A stretch of DNA of 64,000 bases from NCBI GenBank assembly GCA_039583875.1, contig CM077160.1:107957530-108021529 (forward strand), written 5' to 3'. The DNA is from Platanthera guangdongensis (lineage: Eukaryota > Streptophyta > Magnoliopsida > Asparagales > Orchidaceae). Position numbers and translations under genes: made by a program. Shown here piece by piece: positions 46,185 through 57,840 of this stretch; within the stretch, counting starts at the first letter, position 1, and the number at the start of each line of letters is the position of its first letter. The notes beneath the pieces are model-generated. The model searched no databases and had not been told where the DNA came from. It saw nothing but the letters and a program-made list of their open reading frames with translations.

Positions 46185-46480
46185 TTTTTTGGATCTCGTG
46201 GCCAACCTTAGAGGGGGGGGGGGGGTGAATAAAGTTTTGAGGGTTATTTGCAATTTTAAAATATTCGGGTCCAAAAAATCAAGTTCTGAAAGCTACCGCA
46301 GGCGTTAGGTAGCTAATGCTCGGTGGTAAGATTCTTTTGTTTAATAAGTTCTTACACAAAACTTTCTATAAACACAATTAATGACTCTCGAAAGCATTAG
46401 AGTCTTCTTGAACCTTAATGAGGGCAGTTTCTTCACTGATCTTCCAATATAGAATTTGAAAGAGATTTGCTTCAATGATT

Positions 46481-46485
46481 ATGTG
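46481..46485. other. Target-site duplication ATGTG, left copy
   Basis: ATGTG precedes TGATGAGTCC (46486) and recurs at 53401-53405 right after ...GCACATCA. Confidence 0.85.
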
Positions 46486-48168
46486 TGATGAGTCCGATTT
46501 ATATAGAGATTCTCGGACTCATCTGGGCTACTTTTCACGCACTTGCACTTCACTTTTAGTATGTTTTCATTGATATTTCATTTATATAGTTTTTTCATGC
46601 TAAGTGCATTGTTTTGGCCCTTGTAGTGTGCAATTGCACATTTTGTTTTGGGGGGTAAGAACATGGTGCTCCCCATGGCCCATTCCGGCTATTTTCATTG
46701 CATTTCTGTGACGCTGGAGGGTTCTCTTTGGATTTATTTGTATGCAGGTGGTGCGTTTTCCCCAAGGCTGGAATGCAGGTTTGACGAAAATGCACGGTCG
46801 TGCGTTTTCTTGGCACACGGTTCTTTGTGATCGTGCGTTTTGTTTGTGCATGAGAAACGCCGAGCAGAGCTCGAAGAATTGAGCTCGACGATCTTAACGC
46901 ATGGTTAACACACGGTTTCGTCGGAACTGTGTGCGAAGGAAACACATAATTTTCCTGTAGCTTCTTGTTATTGCATTCTGTGGTTAATCGTGCAATTTGT
47001 TCACGTACGGGCGGAAGTGCCCGTGTGCGAGTAAAACACACGGTTCCACTGTTTGTTCTTGTTTTCCTGCGCTCTATCGATACCCATGCAATTTCCTTCA
47101 CGCACGGGTAGAAGCACCCGTGCGCGAAGTAAAACGCACGGGTCAACGCTTCATCTTCCGCAAGCTGGGCCTACAAGTTAATAACACACGGTTAGCGCAC
47201 GGTCGTGCGCCAAACGTTGCGTGCCTAATTTTCTGACCTACTTCTATTTAAAGCGCAGATTTTCCTCCATTGGGAGGAGACTTTCTTCTCCGCCGTTTTC
47301 CGCCTCGAAGGAAGGGTTCCTCCATTTCCCTTTATCTTCCACCTTAGAGAGGTGCTCCGGGCAAGCGTTCAATGCCATTTTCAAGCCCGAGCTTCCTCTC
47401 GGCCTCCTCCTTCATCCTTGATATTCAAGAAGAGTTAGATCTAGATTTCTCCATCAAGCTAGGAGAAGTTCGTGCCATCCTCCGCCGGCTCGTGACATGA
47501 AGAAGATAACCATTGGGAGTAAGTGACAGCCTCCTCTACCCCGGACGCAGTCGAGTACCGAACTAGGACGCGGATTGACAACCCGGCGATTCCTTCCGTG
47601 AATCCTCCGCAAGACTTCAGATCCAGTCTATTTCGCACACTTTTCTTCTCTTTTTACTGATAGTGTAGTTGATCTCTTGTATATAATGAAGTGCTCTTAT
47701 TTTAAATAAACATATGTATACAATCATGTCTATGTGATTTCATATTTATGTTATTTGCTTGAGGTGCGCCTTTAGTTTCCTTCCGCCACCACATTCGGAT
47801 TTGCCGCTCTAGTAATTGCTAGAGGCGTGCGTAGCGAAGAGGTGCTCTCGACCCTCATTCCGCCGTTCTAACCACCTCATCCGCAAGCCTACTCGTCCAT
47901 CCGCCCAGTGATTTGGTGCATAGCGGCCCATGTAGTCTCCCATCTCACCTATTGAAGCATCGCATAACGGCGTTGCATAGGAGTAGATGTTAGTGTTTTA
48001 TTTTCTATTTTCGTAACCTAAAAAACCCCCTTAGTTAACTCCGACCTAAGGACTTCAATCTCAAGTCCTCCTCGAAATTAACTCCACCTTACTGTGTTCC
48101 GTCGAGATCGATACTTGGGGAAATTCACCCATATTATATTACTTGTGCGACCGGTACACCTGCCGTCC
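46486..48168 (+). repeat. LTR A of gypsy composite
   Basis: Begins TGATGAGTCCGATTTATAT. Close to LTR C throughout by eye (about 95%). It contains CACGGT/ACCGTG and GCACGGGCGG palindromic repeats (46785-47215), then TATTTAAAG (about 47249) as a TATA-like box. Its end differs from LTRs B and C after CTTGCCGTCC, where internal sequence follows directly. Confidence 0.75.
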
Positions 48169-48537
48169 AACTAGAACTGTGGAAGAGTGTGAACGGGCAA
48201 GCATATGGTCCCCGACATTGGTGGATTCCTTTGGAGGTGGTCCCGATCCCCGGTCTTTGGCAATGCTCAACTTAGTGGCCTGCCTACTTTCTTCCTATGC
48301 ATGACCGAACGATTTTCCAGAATTCTTGTTTTGAGTAGTTACAATACTTAATTAAACTTGTCAAAATCTATAAACTTCGTAGCATAATTAAAAAGTTTAT
48401 CTATTATATTTTCTGTTCCCATGAGTATTTGATTTCTCGTTTTACCTTATTTTTGAAATCTCTATGCCAGCTAGCTATTTTCTAGTGCACGGAGAGATGA
48501 TTTGCTCGGGACGAGCAAATGTTTAAGTCTGGTGGTG

Positions 48538-50190
48538 TGATGAGTCCGATATTTATAGAGTTTTTCGAACTCATCTGGCCTGGTTTTCTCACTCGTGCAC
48601 TGCATTTCAACCGGATATCGGCTATAATTGCATCGTTCGGTCATGGACCATTTTGTGCACTGTTTTGGCCCGAGGGTGTGCAATTGCACATTCTGTTGTT
48701 GGGGGTAAGCACATTTGGCTCCCCATGGTTATTTTTATTTGTTTGTTATATTGGTGCTGGGAGCTTGTGCTCCAGCTTTGGTTTTGTTATGCAGGTGGTG
48801 CGTTTTTCCCAAAGGCAGTAAATCTGTCTTAAGGAAAACGCACGGTCATGCGTTTCTTTCACGCACGGTTTGCGCTGGATCGTGCATTTTAGTCAGCTGG
48901 AAGAACGTTGAGAGGAGCTGGACGAATTTCGTCGAGATGAGTACGACGATCCTCACACACGGTTGACGCATGGTTTCTTCGAAACCGTGCGTGAAGGAAA
49001 CACACGGTTTGCCCATAACTTCCAGTTTTTTTCCGTTCTGTGGTTAATCGTGCGAGTTGTTCACGCACGGGCGGCTGCGCCCATGCGCGAATAAAACACG
49101 CGGTTCTCATGTGTGTCCCTGCTTTCCAGCACTCTGTCACTACCCGTGCGATGTCCTTCACGCATGGGCGGAACTGCCCGTGCGCGAAGGAAAATGCACG
49201 GGTCAATGCTTATCCTTCCTCGTGTTTATCCTGAAAGTTAATATCACACGGTTTGCGCACGACCGTGCGCCGAACCGTGCATGACCAATTTTTCTAACTT
49301 TTCTATTTAAGTTGCAGTTTTCCTCTTTCCAAGGATCCAGCTCCGTTCCCCCGCCATTTCCGCTCCTCTGAGCGGGAAAACTTGCCTCCAACCGCCATTT
49401 TCTCTCTCCTCCTTAGAGAGTTGATCCGGCCACCATTTCTCCTCAGAAAGCTTGCAATAGTTGCATCTCCGGCCACCTTCATCTTCTCCGACCTCCAAGC
49501 TGCCATCCGAGATCATTGTTGCTGCACTTGCGGAGTTCTTCGATCAGAACTAGCCCAACGATCATTCACGAAGAAGACGAGATATTCGAAGGAAGTGAGA
49601 GCCCTTCTTGGTTCCCGGACGTCATCCGTAGACCGAACTCGGACAAGTCCCGATAACCCTCGACTCCGACCGTGAATCTCGGAAAGCCTTCGTGCGCTCG
49701 GTTGTATTTCTCCACCTCTTCTTGTGGTTACTTCATTCTGAACTTATGATAGTGAGATTGTTGCTTGAGAACAATGTTTTGCTTAAGGTTTCAGCATGTC
49801 GATATGTTGTTATGTCTTAATCATTGCTTGTGTTGTTAATGTTCAGTTTTTCCTGTGCTTGTTGTGATTGTGCCGTTCTAGCAATTGCTAGGAGCGTGCG
49901 TTGCGAAGAGGTGATTGCGACCCTCGCTATTTTGTCCATTGTCCATACTACTCTCCGTAGTAATCCACCCAAGCGACGCGGTGACGGTGACCCGCAATAG
50001 TTTTCTTATTATTGTTAACTTGGGAATCCCAATCAAACCCCCTCTTTGGTTACTTTCCCTCTTGCAATCCCTTTTTCATATAGCGAAATCACACTCCCTA
50101 CTTGCACTCCTTGAGAGATCGATATCTGGGGATTTAACTCCTCACTTTTATTACTTGACAACAATCGGTACACTTGCCGAGAGTGCATCA
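48538..50190 (+). repeat. LTR B of gypsy composite (diverged)
   Basis: Same architecture: TGATGAGTCCGATATTTATAG start, CACGG/CCGTG repeats (48835-49285), TATTTAAG (about 49305) and a GTGCATCA end. Clearly more diverged from A and C than these are from each other. Confidence 0.72.
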
Positions 50191-51703
50191 AGTTTTTGAT
50201 AATATGGTGTGGCTGTTGGGATTTAAATTTCTTTATCATATGCTGTGGAGCTTAGTTTAAGTCTGGGGGAGAGCCAGTATTTATTACCTTTTGTATGCGC
50301 ACATTTCACGTGCATACTAGAAGCTTTTATTGTTTTTATTTTGATTAGTTCATTGCATCGCACACCACTGCACCCACATGAGCGCGTGCTTAGCTGTTAG
50401 CATGCTGCGAGTTAAACTCGTTTCTTTTGTATGATTTGGGATAATTATTGTGCTGGCATAGGATTGTGAGACAGAGTAAAATGTTGACCCTGCTGTGCTC
50501 CTAGTCGAGTGCTCTCGTTTCGTGTAAAATTGGAGTAGATTTAATTTTTCTGTATTCTTATAGTTTTATATTTTTCTATTTGCGTAAAGATTTTTTATTC
50601 TACTCAAAAATTGGTGAATCCTGTGTGAATCGAACAGTAGTGTAGGGATGTGTGTAGCCGTCACTAGACTCCTTTTGCTCGAGTCGGGAGGAAGGATCAT
50701 CTTTCTCGGTGGCTAAGAACTTGCCCCAAGCTACTCTCGAAGCATTGGTGCCCAGTTAGTCGAGCGTGAGCGTGATGTAGACAATCATTTTGGCCCGGTT
50801 GAGCTTTGTACCGTTCCTAACATCTTATCCTCGCTAAGCCTCGTTGTGCCTACGCTTTTTTTGATTCAGCTCCATAATTATTTCACCAAAGCCTCAAAGC
50901 CGATCCTAGTCGCACACCCAAGTCGAGCTTTAGTGTTTTACATTATTCATGTTGAGGTGTTGATGTGGTGATATTACATGTGATTATGTGGATGTGCTCC
51001 AATGCTTCTATTTGCTGAAACTGTTTAAATAAAAGAAAATGATTTGAAAAGAAATATATGCGAAAATGAAAAGTAAAAAAAAAAGCGAAAAGGAATAATT
51101 GAAAATTCTATTTGAGAGAAGATTGTATTTGGAGTAGGCGGTGCACACACCCATATTTGAAAAATTAAGTCTGGGGGTGTGGTGTACCTGCATGTATTTT
51201 ACTTGGCAGAGGGATTCTTTTTATGATAGCTCATTTGGGTTAGGTGCATAGCCTTCCTGTTTATCTTTGTTTACCTTACCGTAACCCAAGCCCCATGATT
51301 CTCCTAAAGTCCTACAGATTCACGCTTGAGTCGAACTAGTACCATGGAGAGAGTGTGAACGGGCAAGCGTATGGTCCCCGACATTGATGGATTTCTTTGG
51401 AGGTGATCCTGAGCCCCGGTCTTTGGCAAATCTCACCTTAATGGTCTGCCTACTTTCTTCCTGCGCGTGACCGGAAGATTCACCGTGATTCCATTTTTGA
51501 GTAATAATAAAATGTTGATACGCATTGTGAAAAGTATAAAATATTTTGTATACTGAGAAATTTCTTCTATTATATTTTTACGTGTGCGAGCATGCGATTT
51601 CGCATGGTACTCCGTATCTCACTTTCTGTGTTAGTTATTTTATTTTCCTTATCTACATAGATTTTATTTGCTCGGGACGTGCAAACAGGTAAGTCTGGGG
51701 GTG
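50191..51703 (+). other. Internal region between LTRs B and C
   Basis: No coding signature. AAGTCTGGGGG, the purine-tract motif, occurs three times (50259, 51167, 51691); only the last touches an LTR. The extra copies may mark ends of deleted units. The last 375 bp are homologous to 48169-48537. Confidence 0.55.
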
Positions 51704-53400
51704 TGATGAGTCCGATTTATATTGGGATTTTTGGACTCATCTGAGCTAGTTTTCACGCACTTGCACTTCACTTTTAGTATGTTATCATTGATATTTCATT
51801 TATATAGTTTTTCACGCTAAGTGCATTGTTTTGGACCTTGTGGCGTGCAATTGCACATTCTGTTTTTGGGGGTAAGCACATGGTGCTCCCCATGGTCCTT
51901 TCCAGCTATTTTCATTGCATTTCTGTGACGCTGGAGGGTTCTCTTTGGATTTATTTGTTTGTATGCAGGTGGTGCATTTTCCCCAAGGCTGGAATGCAGG
52001 TTTAAGGAAAATGCACGGTCATGCATTTTCTTGGCACACAGTTCTTTGTGATCGTGCGTTTTGTTTGTGCAGGAGAAACGTCGAGTAGAGCTTGATGAAC
52101 TGAGCTCGACGATCTTAACGTACGGTTAACGCATGGTTTCGTCGGAACCGTGCGCGAAGGAAACACACGGTTTTCCTGTAGCTTCTTGTTATTGCATTCT
52201 GTGGTTAATCGTGTGATTTGTTCACGCACCAGCGAAAGTGCCCGTGTGCGAGTAAAACACACGGTTCCACTGTTTGTTCTTGTTTTCCTGCGCTCTGTCG
52301 CTACCCGTGCGATTTCCTTCACGCACGGGCGGAAGCACCCGTGCGCGAAGTAAAACGCACGGGTCAACGCTTCATCTTCTACAAGCTGGGCCTGCAAGTT
52401 AATAACACACGGTTAGCGCACGGTCGTGCGCCAAACCGTGCGTGCCTAATTTTCTAACCTACTTCTATTTAAAGCGCAATTTTTCCTCTATTGGGAGGAG
52501 ACTTTATTCTCCGCCTTTTTCCGCCTCCAAGGAAGAGTTCCGCCATTTCCCTTCATCTTCCACCTTAGGGAGGTGCTCCGAGCAAGCTTTCAATGCCATT
52601 TTCAAGCCCGAGCTTCCTCTCGGCCTCCTCCTTCATCCTTGAGCTTCAAGAAGAGTTAGATCTAGCTTTCTCCATCAAGCTAGGATAAGTTCGTGCCATC
52701 CTCCACCGGCTCGTGACACGAAGAATACAGGTCCATTGGGAGTGAGTGACAGCTTCCTCTACCCCAGACGTAGTTGAGGACTGAGCTAGGACGCAGATTG
52801 ACAACCCGACGATTCCTTCCGTGAATCCTCCGCAAGACTTCGGATCCGATCGATTTCACACACTTTTCTTCTCTTGTTGCTGATAGTGTAGTTGATCTCT
52901 TGTATATGATGAAGTTGCTCTTATTTTGATAAACATATGTATACAATCATGTCTATGTGATTTCATATTTATATTATTTGCTTGAGGTGCGCCTTTAGTT
53001 TCCTTCCGCCACCACATCCGGATTTGCTGCTCTAGCAATTACTAGAGGCGTGCATAGTGAAGAGGTGCTCTCGACCCTCATTCCGCCGTTCTAACCACCT
53101 CATCCGCAAGCCTACTCGTCCATCCGCCCAGCGATTCGGTGCATAGCGGCCCGTGTAGTCTCCCATCTCGCCTGTTGAAGCATCGCATAGCGACGTTGCA
53201 TAGGAGTAGCTGTTAGTGTTTTATTTTCTGTTTCCGTAACCTCAAAAACCCCCTTAGTTAACTCCGACCTAAGGACTTCAATCTCAAGTCCTCCTCGAAA
53301 TTAACTCCACCTTACTGTGTTCCCTTGAGATCGATACTTTGGGAAATTTACCCATTTTATATTACTTGTGCGACCGGTACACTTGCCGTCCAGCACATCA
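51704..53400 (+). repeat. LTR C of gypsy composite
   Basis: TGATGAGTCCGATTTATATT to ...GTCCAGCACATCA, followed by ATGTG. It carries the same CACGGT/ACCGTG array (52010-52445), including GCGCACGGTCGTGCGC, and a TATTTAAAG at about 52470. Arg-rich minus-strand frames here (for example 52002-52397) follow from the repeat. Confidence 0.78.
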
Positions 53401-53405
53401 ATGTG
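53401..53405. other. Target-site duplication ATGTG, right copy
   Basis: Identical to 46481-46485. Confidence 0.85.
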
Positions 53406-55123
53406 CTCGACACTTTTGGAAGATCTTCTATTGCTATTGAATGATTTTTCTTCGAAACTTATTCAAAAATGTAAATCTATAACACTACTAGAGAAGAATA
53501 TATTTTCCTTTTTATTTTTGTCTTATCCAAAACTTGAGCTTCCGGATGTAGTTAGTTTGTTTTGAATAATGGCCACCGAAAAGCTCTATCTTGTTTTCTG
53601 TCAATTAGGGTTTACTGTTTATGTCCTCTTTGTTTTATAGGCTCTCGATTTCTAAAGGTCGAATCTCGAACAATATATTATCATAAATCTTTTACCATAA
53701 AGTATGTAACTAATTGGCCCTTTTCGCGACAGCATTAATTGACTTCATTTCAAAATAATGCTTTATTTGAATTCAGGCCTGTTGCACTGTTCGACTTGAA
53801 ATCTGGCCAAAGTTTTCTTGCTTAGTCGAATTTCTCCTTTTGGACTTCTACTCAAATGATTGACATCTAGTTAAAGTTGAATGTTCATTCTTCTAGATAG
53901 AGTAATCTGGTTGAAACTACTTTATATTCAGTCAAAATGCCTTGACATCACGCCGAATCTTTGCTTTGTGCATATTTGTCCAGATGATTGCAGTTGAATT
54001 CCTCTTTAAAACTTCTTTTAATAAAATATGGGCTTAAAATAATTTTTCATGTAACCCATCCTTCTCCCTATCTGGTGGAAATGATCTAGTCAAGATAGAT
54101 TAGCCAGAATCTTCTTCCATCAAGACTTCAACAAAGCTCTGATCTTCAAGGAGCTTCTGATTGAATTGCTTTGAGCTATCTGCACGATCATGTAGATGAT
54201 CTAGATGAATCTTTACAATAGTTTTTGTATACTTATCATCTACATAAATCGTCTTGATTCTTCTATATGACTGTTTTGAAGTTTAGTCGAATCTTCATTG
54301 ACTTTGCATTCTAAGTGAATCAACTTGAACCATCCAATTAATAGTTCTGCACGATTTCCCCAATGTCTCGTCGAATTTGTACTTAACCAAATTTTCGTCC
54401 TCATGATGCTTCTACTCGAATGCAATTGACTCTTCTAGTGGAATAGGCACTTAGCAATTTCTCTGAAATTTTTTACACGAATATTTTAGATATGTCTTTA
54501 CATTTAGTTTGACTATCTAGTCGAATTAGTGTCTTAATAGAACTTCTATGCTGTTATCGATATGTGCACAATTTGACTTGACAGTTCTGCATTTTCTATT
54601 TTATCATCTAGTAGTTCGACTAGATGTCTAGTCTAATTTTGACCTAGTTAAATTCCCATCTTCTTAACTTTAACTTCCTTGCATTACTTAATATTTTAAA
54701 CATTGTTTATATGACTTTTGAGAATGAGTATCAAGTCCAATATAGTTTATAACTTAGGTCGACACGGTGTCTTGCACAATGAAGGATTACGTTGGCAAGA
54801 CTATATATAATGACACTAAGTATAACCATATGTTGGGTTGTACTATTATGTACCTAACATCATCATAACAAGAAACAAACACATCAAATACAAATGTTTT
54901 CATCTATTTTGTGAGTACTTCATCATATCAGGAACATTATGGGCACTGTTTCCAACAATCTCCCCCTATTTGAAGAAGTCAGAACTTTATTATAGATGAA
55001 TTTTTACATGCATAAAATAAATAGAATAGACGCATACTTGGAGCAGTATTCCAAACATTTATTTATGAGTAGATAAAAAATGTTTTTCACAGGTTCATCC
55101 ACATTATTCCATATCCTTGATCA

Positions 55124-57840
55124 CTATACCCCCTCTAGTTCTTTTGGATGCAGCTTCCTTAGCTTCATCTCTTTTTTTTACTTCTGCCTCTCAAAGTAGC
55201 TGTATGACTTTGGAAGATATCTGCTAGGCTCAGGTACATTGTCTGGGAATTTTCCAACCTTCTTATCTCTTCTATACATCTTTCTCTTGAGTTCTTGCTT
55301 CTCGCGCTTTTCCCATTCCAAAGAGCTGTACAACTTACTCCTGTCAGCATTTCAACTATTATAAAGGTCCCAAGCAGATAATATTATTCTCTTGTATGCG
55401 GGGCTCCATATCTCAGAATTAGGATCCCTTTCCATTTCTTCTCTGCACTTTCTTTTCTTTGATGTGATCTCATCCCATGTCCATGTCCTTGGTTTCTTTT
55501 CTTTGCTTGATTTAGCAATCTCTTCCCCAAATAGATACTCAAAATACTCCCCATACTATTACGGGTCTATTGCCACACCTCTTTCCCTCTATTTCTCCTG
55601 AATGCTGGGACTGAATTGATAGTATTGAGTAGGATTGGACTGAGGCTGTTCAAATTTAGAGGGTGGTTTCAACTAAGTTGGAAAATAAGGAGAATGACAA
55701 ATGTCTATGTGAAACTCATTAAGGCTTCATTTGTTTCGGCGGTGGCGGGTCGATCCGGCGGGTGGAAACGGAGTGTTCGAACCGGAGGGGGGAGATGGTT
55801 GCTCCAAACGGAGCTTTTTGGGGCGTTTCTCAAGACAGACGGGTGGAAACGGAGCAAACGCCGCCGGAGGCTCATTTGTTTACCCTCCTTCCGGCGGCGT
55901 TTGCCCAAAACGGAGGAGTGAAACGCCCAAACAAATAGAGGCTAAGTAGACACACACCTTGGTTAGTCCCTATGTTCTCTCCCTTTTCGGCTTCTTCAGA
56001 TATATGCATGAGTCAGATCTACCATGAGGGATTCCTTTTATTGTGCACTTCCCTGGATAACTTTATTCTAGTTGTTGACAATTTCACTTTATAAATGATT
56101 TACAACAATTTCCAGTATTTCATCCATTGTCCCTAGGTAGTTCCTGATATCATAAAGGTCTAGTGTGGAACTTTCCATCTTATCATTTATGGATTTCGGT
56201 ATTTTGACATTCTTTTCTACCACCCTTCCAACCCTAACAAACCCGCTGGTTATCTGAGCATTTATATGAGATATTTCTTGTTGGAGGGCATCCATTCTAC
56301 TAGTGAGTTCCTCATTCACTTACTTCATAATTCTAGTCACAAAACTTTCGAAGTGCTTTCTATGATCACCCAATAATTGCCTCATTTGAGCAACTGTGGA
56401 GCTTGATGAAATATCTAGACCTGTGGTAGATGAGGTACTTGGAATCTCAGCCTTTTACTTCTCTGCACTATCCATAGGATCGTAATCAGACACCTCTCAG
56501 GCATATTTGCTATTTGGAAGTGTCTTTCATACTTTTATTCTTCTTATACAGTCTTTAGAAGTAAGTCATCATACTCAGCATTTGGTGGACTGGATGCTCT
56601 TTGTTTTTTTCTTCTGTTCTGAGAACATAACTATTCCCTACATGGATTCTCTTCCATTTCAGTATATATATTCCTTCAACATCAGTAATTGTCACTTCTA
56701 TAGGTATTTCAGTGACTGTTTCAATAAATGTAGAGAGTTCTAGGTTCTCTTTGATATATAACCCTTCATGGATGTCTTCCTTAACCTTTAAAGCAGGTAG
56801 CTCGGTATAAGGATCCCCCTTAAATTTAGCTAATCCTTCTAGACCTCAACATAAGTCTCCTCAACTAGAGCACTTACTTGGATGGTGGTTGCATATACCT
56901 CAATTGTTGAAACATCAGTGATCATGGGTTCATTCACTAGTTCTGAACCTTGATCCTGATCTTGGCCTTGAACTAACTCCCCCTTAATGTGAGCAGGGAT
57001 TTCTGGATCAATTTATTCAACAATCTCATCTTGAATTGCCTTCCTTATTCTTTGACTTCTTCCTTTCAACTTTTCTCTATCCTTGGGAAAGGCTTGGCCC
57101 CATTTGGACACAACCTTAAGATAAATACTTTTGGTGTAATAGATTACTGCTCCTAAGGATTGGTTCCATTCTAGTTCCACTATAGAATTGCATAGTAATA
57201 GAGAGAATTCTCCCAAGTTTGGTGCTTTCAGAGAGTCCAACTTCTCAATAGAAAATTTCCCCATTTAGTCTTTTTTTTTCAAAATAATCATCACCATTAG
57301 TTCAAACATCTCTTTAGAGATTCAGTCATGAGAACCTAGTTTGCAGATGAGTACTTTTATGTCTATATTTTCCATTAGCTTGCCTGAAGTCATCATCTTG
57401 TTTTGATAGAGGGTTCCAATGGGTGTTCCAGAGTACCCACACTATTGAAGAGCTAACAAAATATCAATTGGGCATATTTTATCTTCTTCCTCTTCTTATA
57501 CTTGAATTTTGGTGAGTTTGAGAACTTTTGTTAGGGCATGAGACGAAATCTTTACCCGACATCCAACAGTCCTTGATCGAATAACTTTTCTGGTTGATTA
57601 TTTCTTTGCATTTTATAAGAACTCAACAACTTCCCATTCAAATATGCGAGTTGGTTCAGAAAGAGCGAACTTCAGTATGGCATCTATGTATAGAGCTATC
57701 ACCTATTTCAAACTATCTTCTCCCTTTTTAAAGCCTCTGCGAGAAAGCTCGCAACCCACATTGAATAACTCTTTTGATTTCTTTGGATTTATTGCCAACT
57801 GATTCTTGAGAGAACAAAGAGGGGGTAGAGTTCTAGTCGA
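55124..57840 (-). pseudogene. Extra ORF of copia element 7 (diverged homologue, broken)
   Basis: Recognised by order and spacing of motifs. IFEWEVVEFL, CRVKISSHALTKVLKL, LMENIDIKVLICKLGSHD and MGKFSIEKLDSL align with IKEWV, VPLTPTILTEIF, FLADVVGKVLLAKHSAHD and LNWGEVFFDLIKK of element 3. A helical, coiled-coil-like part (RMDALQQEISHINAQITSGF, 56300-56090) and a strongly basic C-terminus (KREKQELKRKMYRRDKKVG, about 55280) end at TAG 55126-55124. The frame has many stops and shifts, and a MITE interrupts it at 55723-55942. No start codon can be chosen. Confidence 0.55.
55723..55942. mobile_element. Tourist-like MITE (220 bp)
   Basis: Flanked by TAA on both sides (55720-55722 and 55943-55945). 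The terminal inverted repeats are imperfect: GGCTTCATTTGTTTCGGCG at the left against GCCTCTATTTGTTTGGGCG from the right. The interior is GC-rich with repeated GGGTGGAAACGGAG. TAA duplication and GGC...-TTTGTTT ends fit PIF/Harbinger-derived MITEs. No transposase. Confidence 0.7.

Larger units (their letters stand above)
37928..46338 (-). mobile_element. Copia element 6 (minus)
   Basis: 3' LTR 37928-39508, a 1.6-kb spacer, pol 41119-44152, gag 44183-46135, primer site 46167-46184 and the first 150 bp of a 5' LTR (46187-46338). There is no extra ORF in the 39509-41118 spacer, unlike elements 3, 4 and 7. The LTR upstream of gag matches the 3' LTR only over 46187-46338, then switches to unrelated sequence, so this LTR is recombinant. 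Confidence 0.85.
46486..53400 (+). mobile_element. Three-LTR OTA-type gypsy composite, non-autonomous
   Basis: LTR A (46486-48168), a 369-bp internal piece, LTR B (48538-50190), a 1.5-kb internal piece and LTR C (51704-53400), all in the same orientation and flanked by ATGTG. Internal pieces end in AAGTCTGG(G/T)GGTG, the Athila/Tat-style purine tract. The sequence after LTR B (AGTTTTTGATAATATGG) looks like a decayed Athila-style primer region. No gag or pol is found. 48170-48330 and 51335-51490 are homologous internal segments. Lineage is inferred from these motifs only. Confidence 0.7.
46187..54957 (-). repeat. Chimeric copia LTR shared by elements 6 and 7, split by the gypsy composite
   Basis: Left end (46187-46338) is element 6 type and abuts its primer site. 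Right end (54957, reading TGTTGGAAACAGTG on the minus strand) abuts the polypurine tract of element 7. Between them, 46339-46485 and 53406-54957 flank the gypsy composite with its ATGTG duplication. Without that insertion the LTR is about 1.85 kb. 53406-54957 has scattered TAGTCGAA-like motifs and no gene. Confidence 0.6.
53406..57840 (-). mobile_element. Copia element 7 (minus), 3' end only
   Basis: Right part of the chimeric LTR (53406-54957), the polypurine tract GGGGGAGAT (54967-54958 on the minus strand) and an extra ORF (57840-55124). No pol or gag is seen to its right, because the Ulp1/MULE region begins within 300 bp. A MITE lies inside. The order extra ORF, purine tract, 3' LTR is the same as in element 3. 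Confidence 0.65.

Noticed and set aside
46595..47146. 183-codon minus-strand frame and similar ones at 49206-48889 and 52397-52002
   Set aside because: Arg/Thr-rich translations of the CACGG repeat in gypsy LTRs, with no conservation of codon pattern.
55616..55949. Gly/Arg/Trp-rich frames on both strands
   Set aside because: They are translations of the GC-rich MITE.
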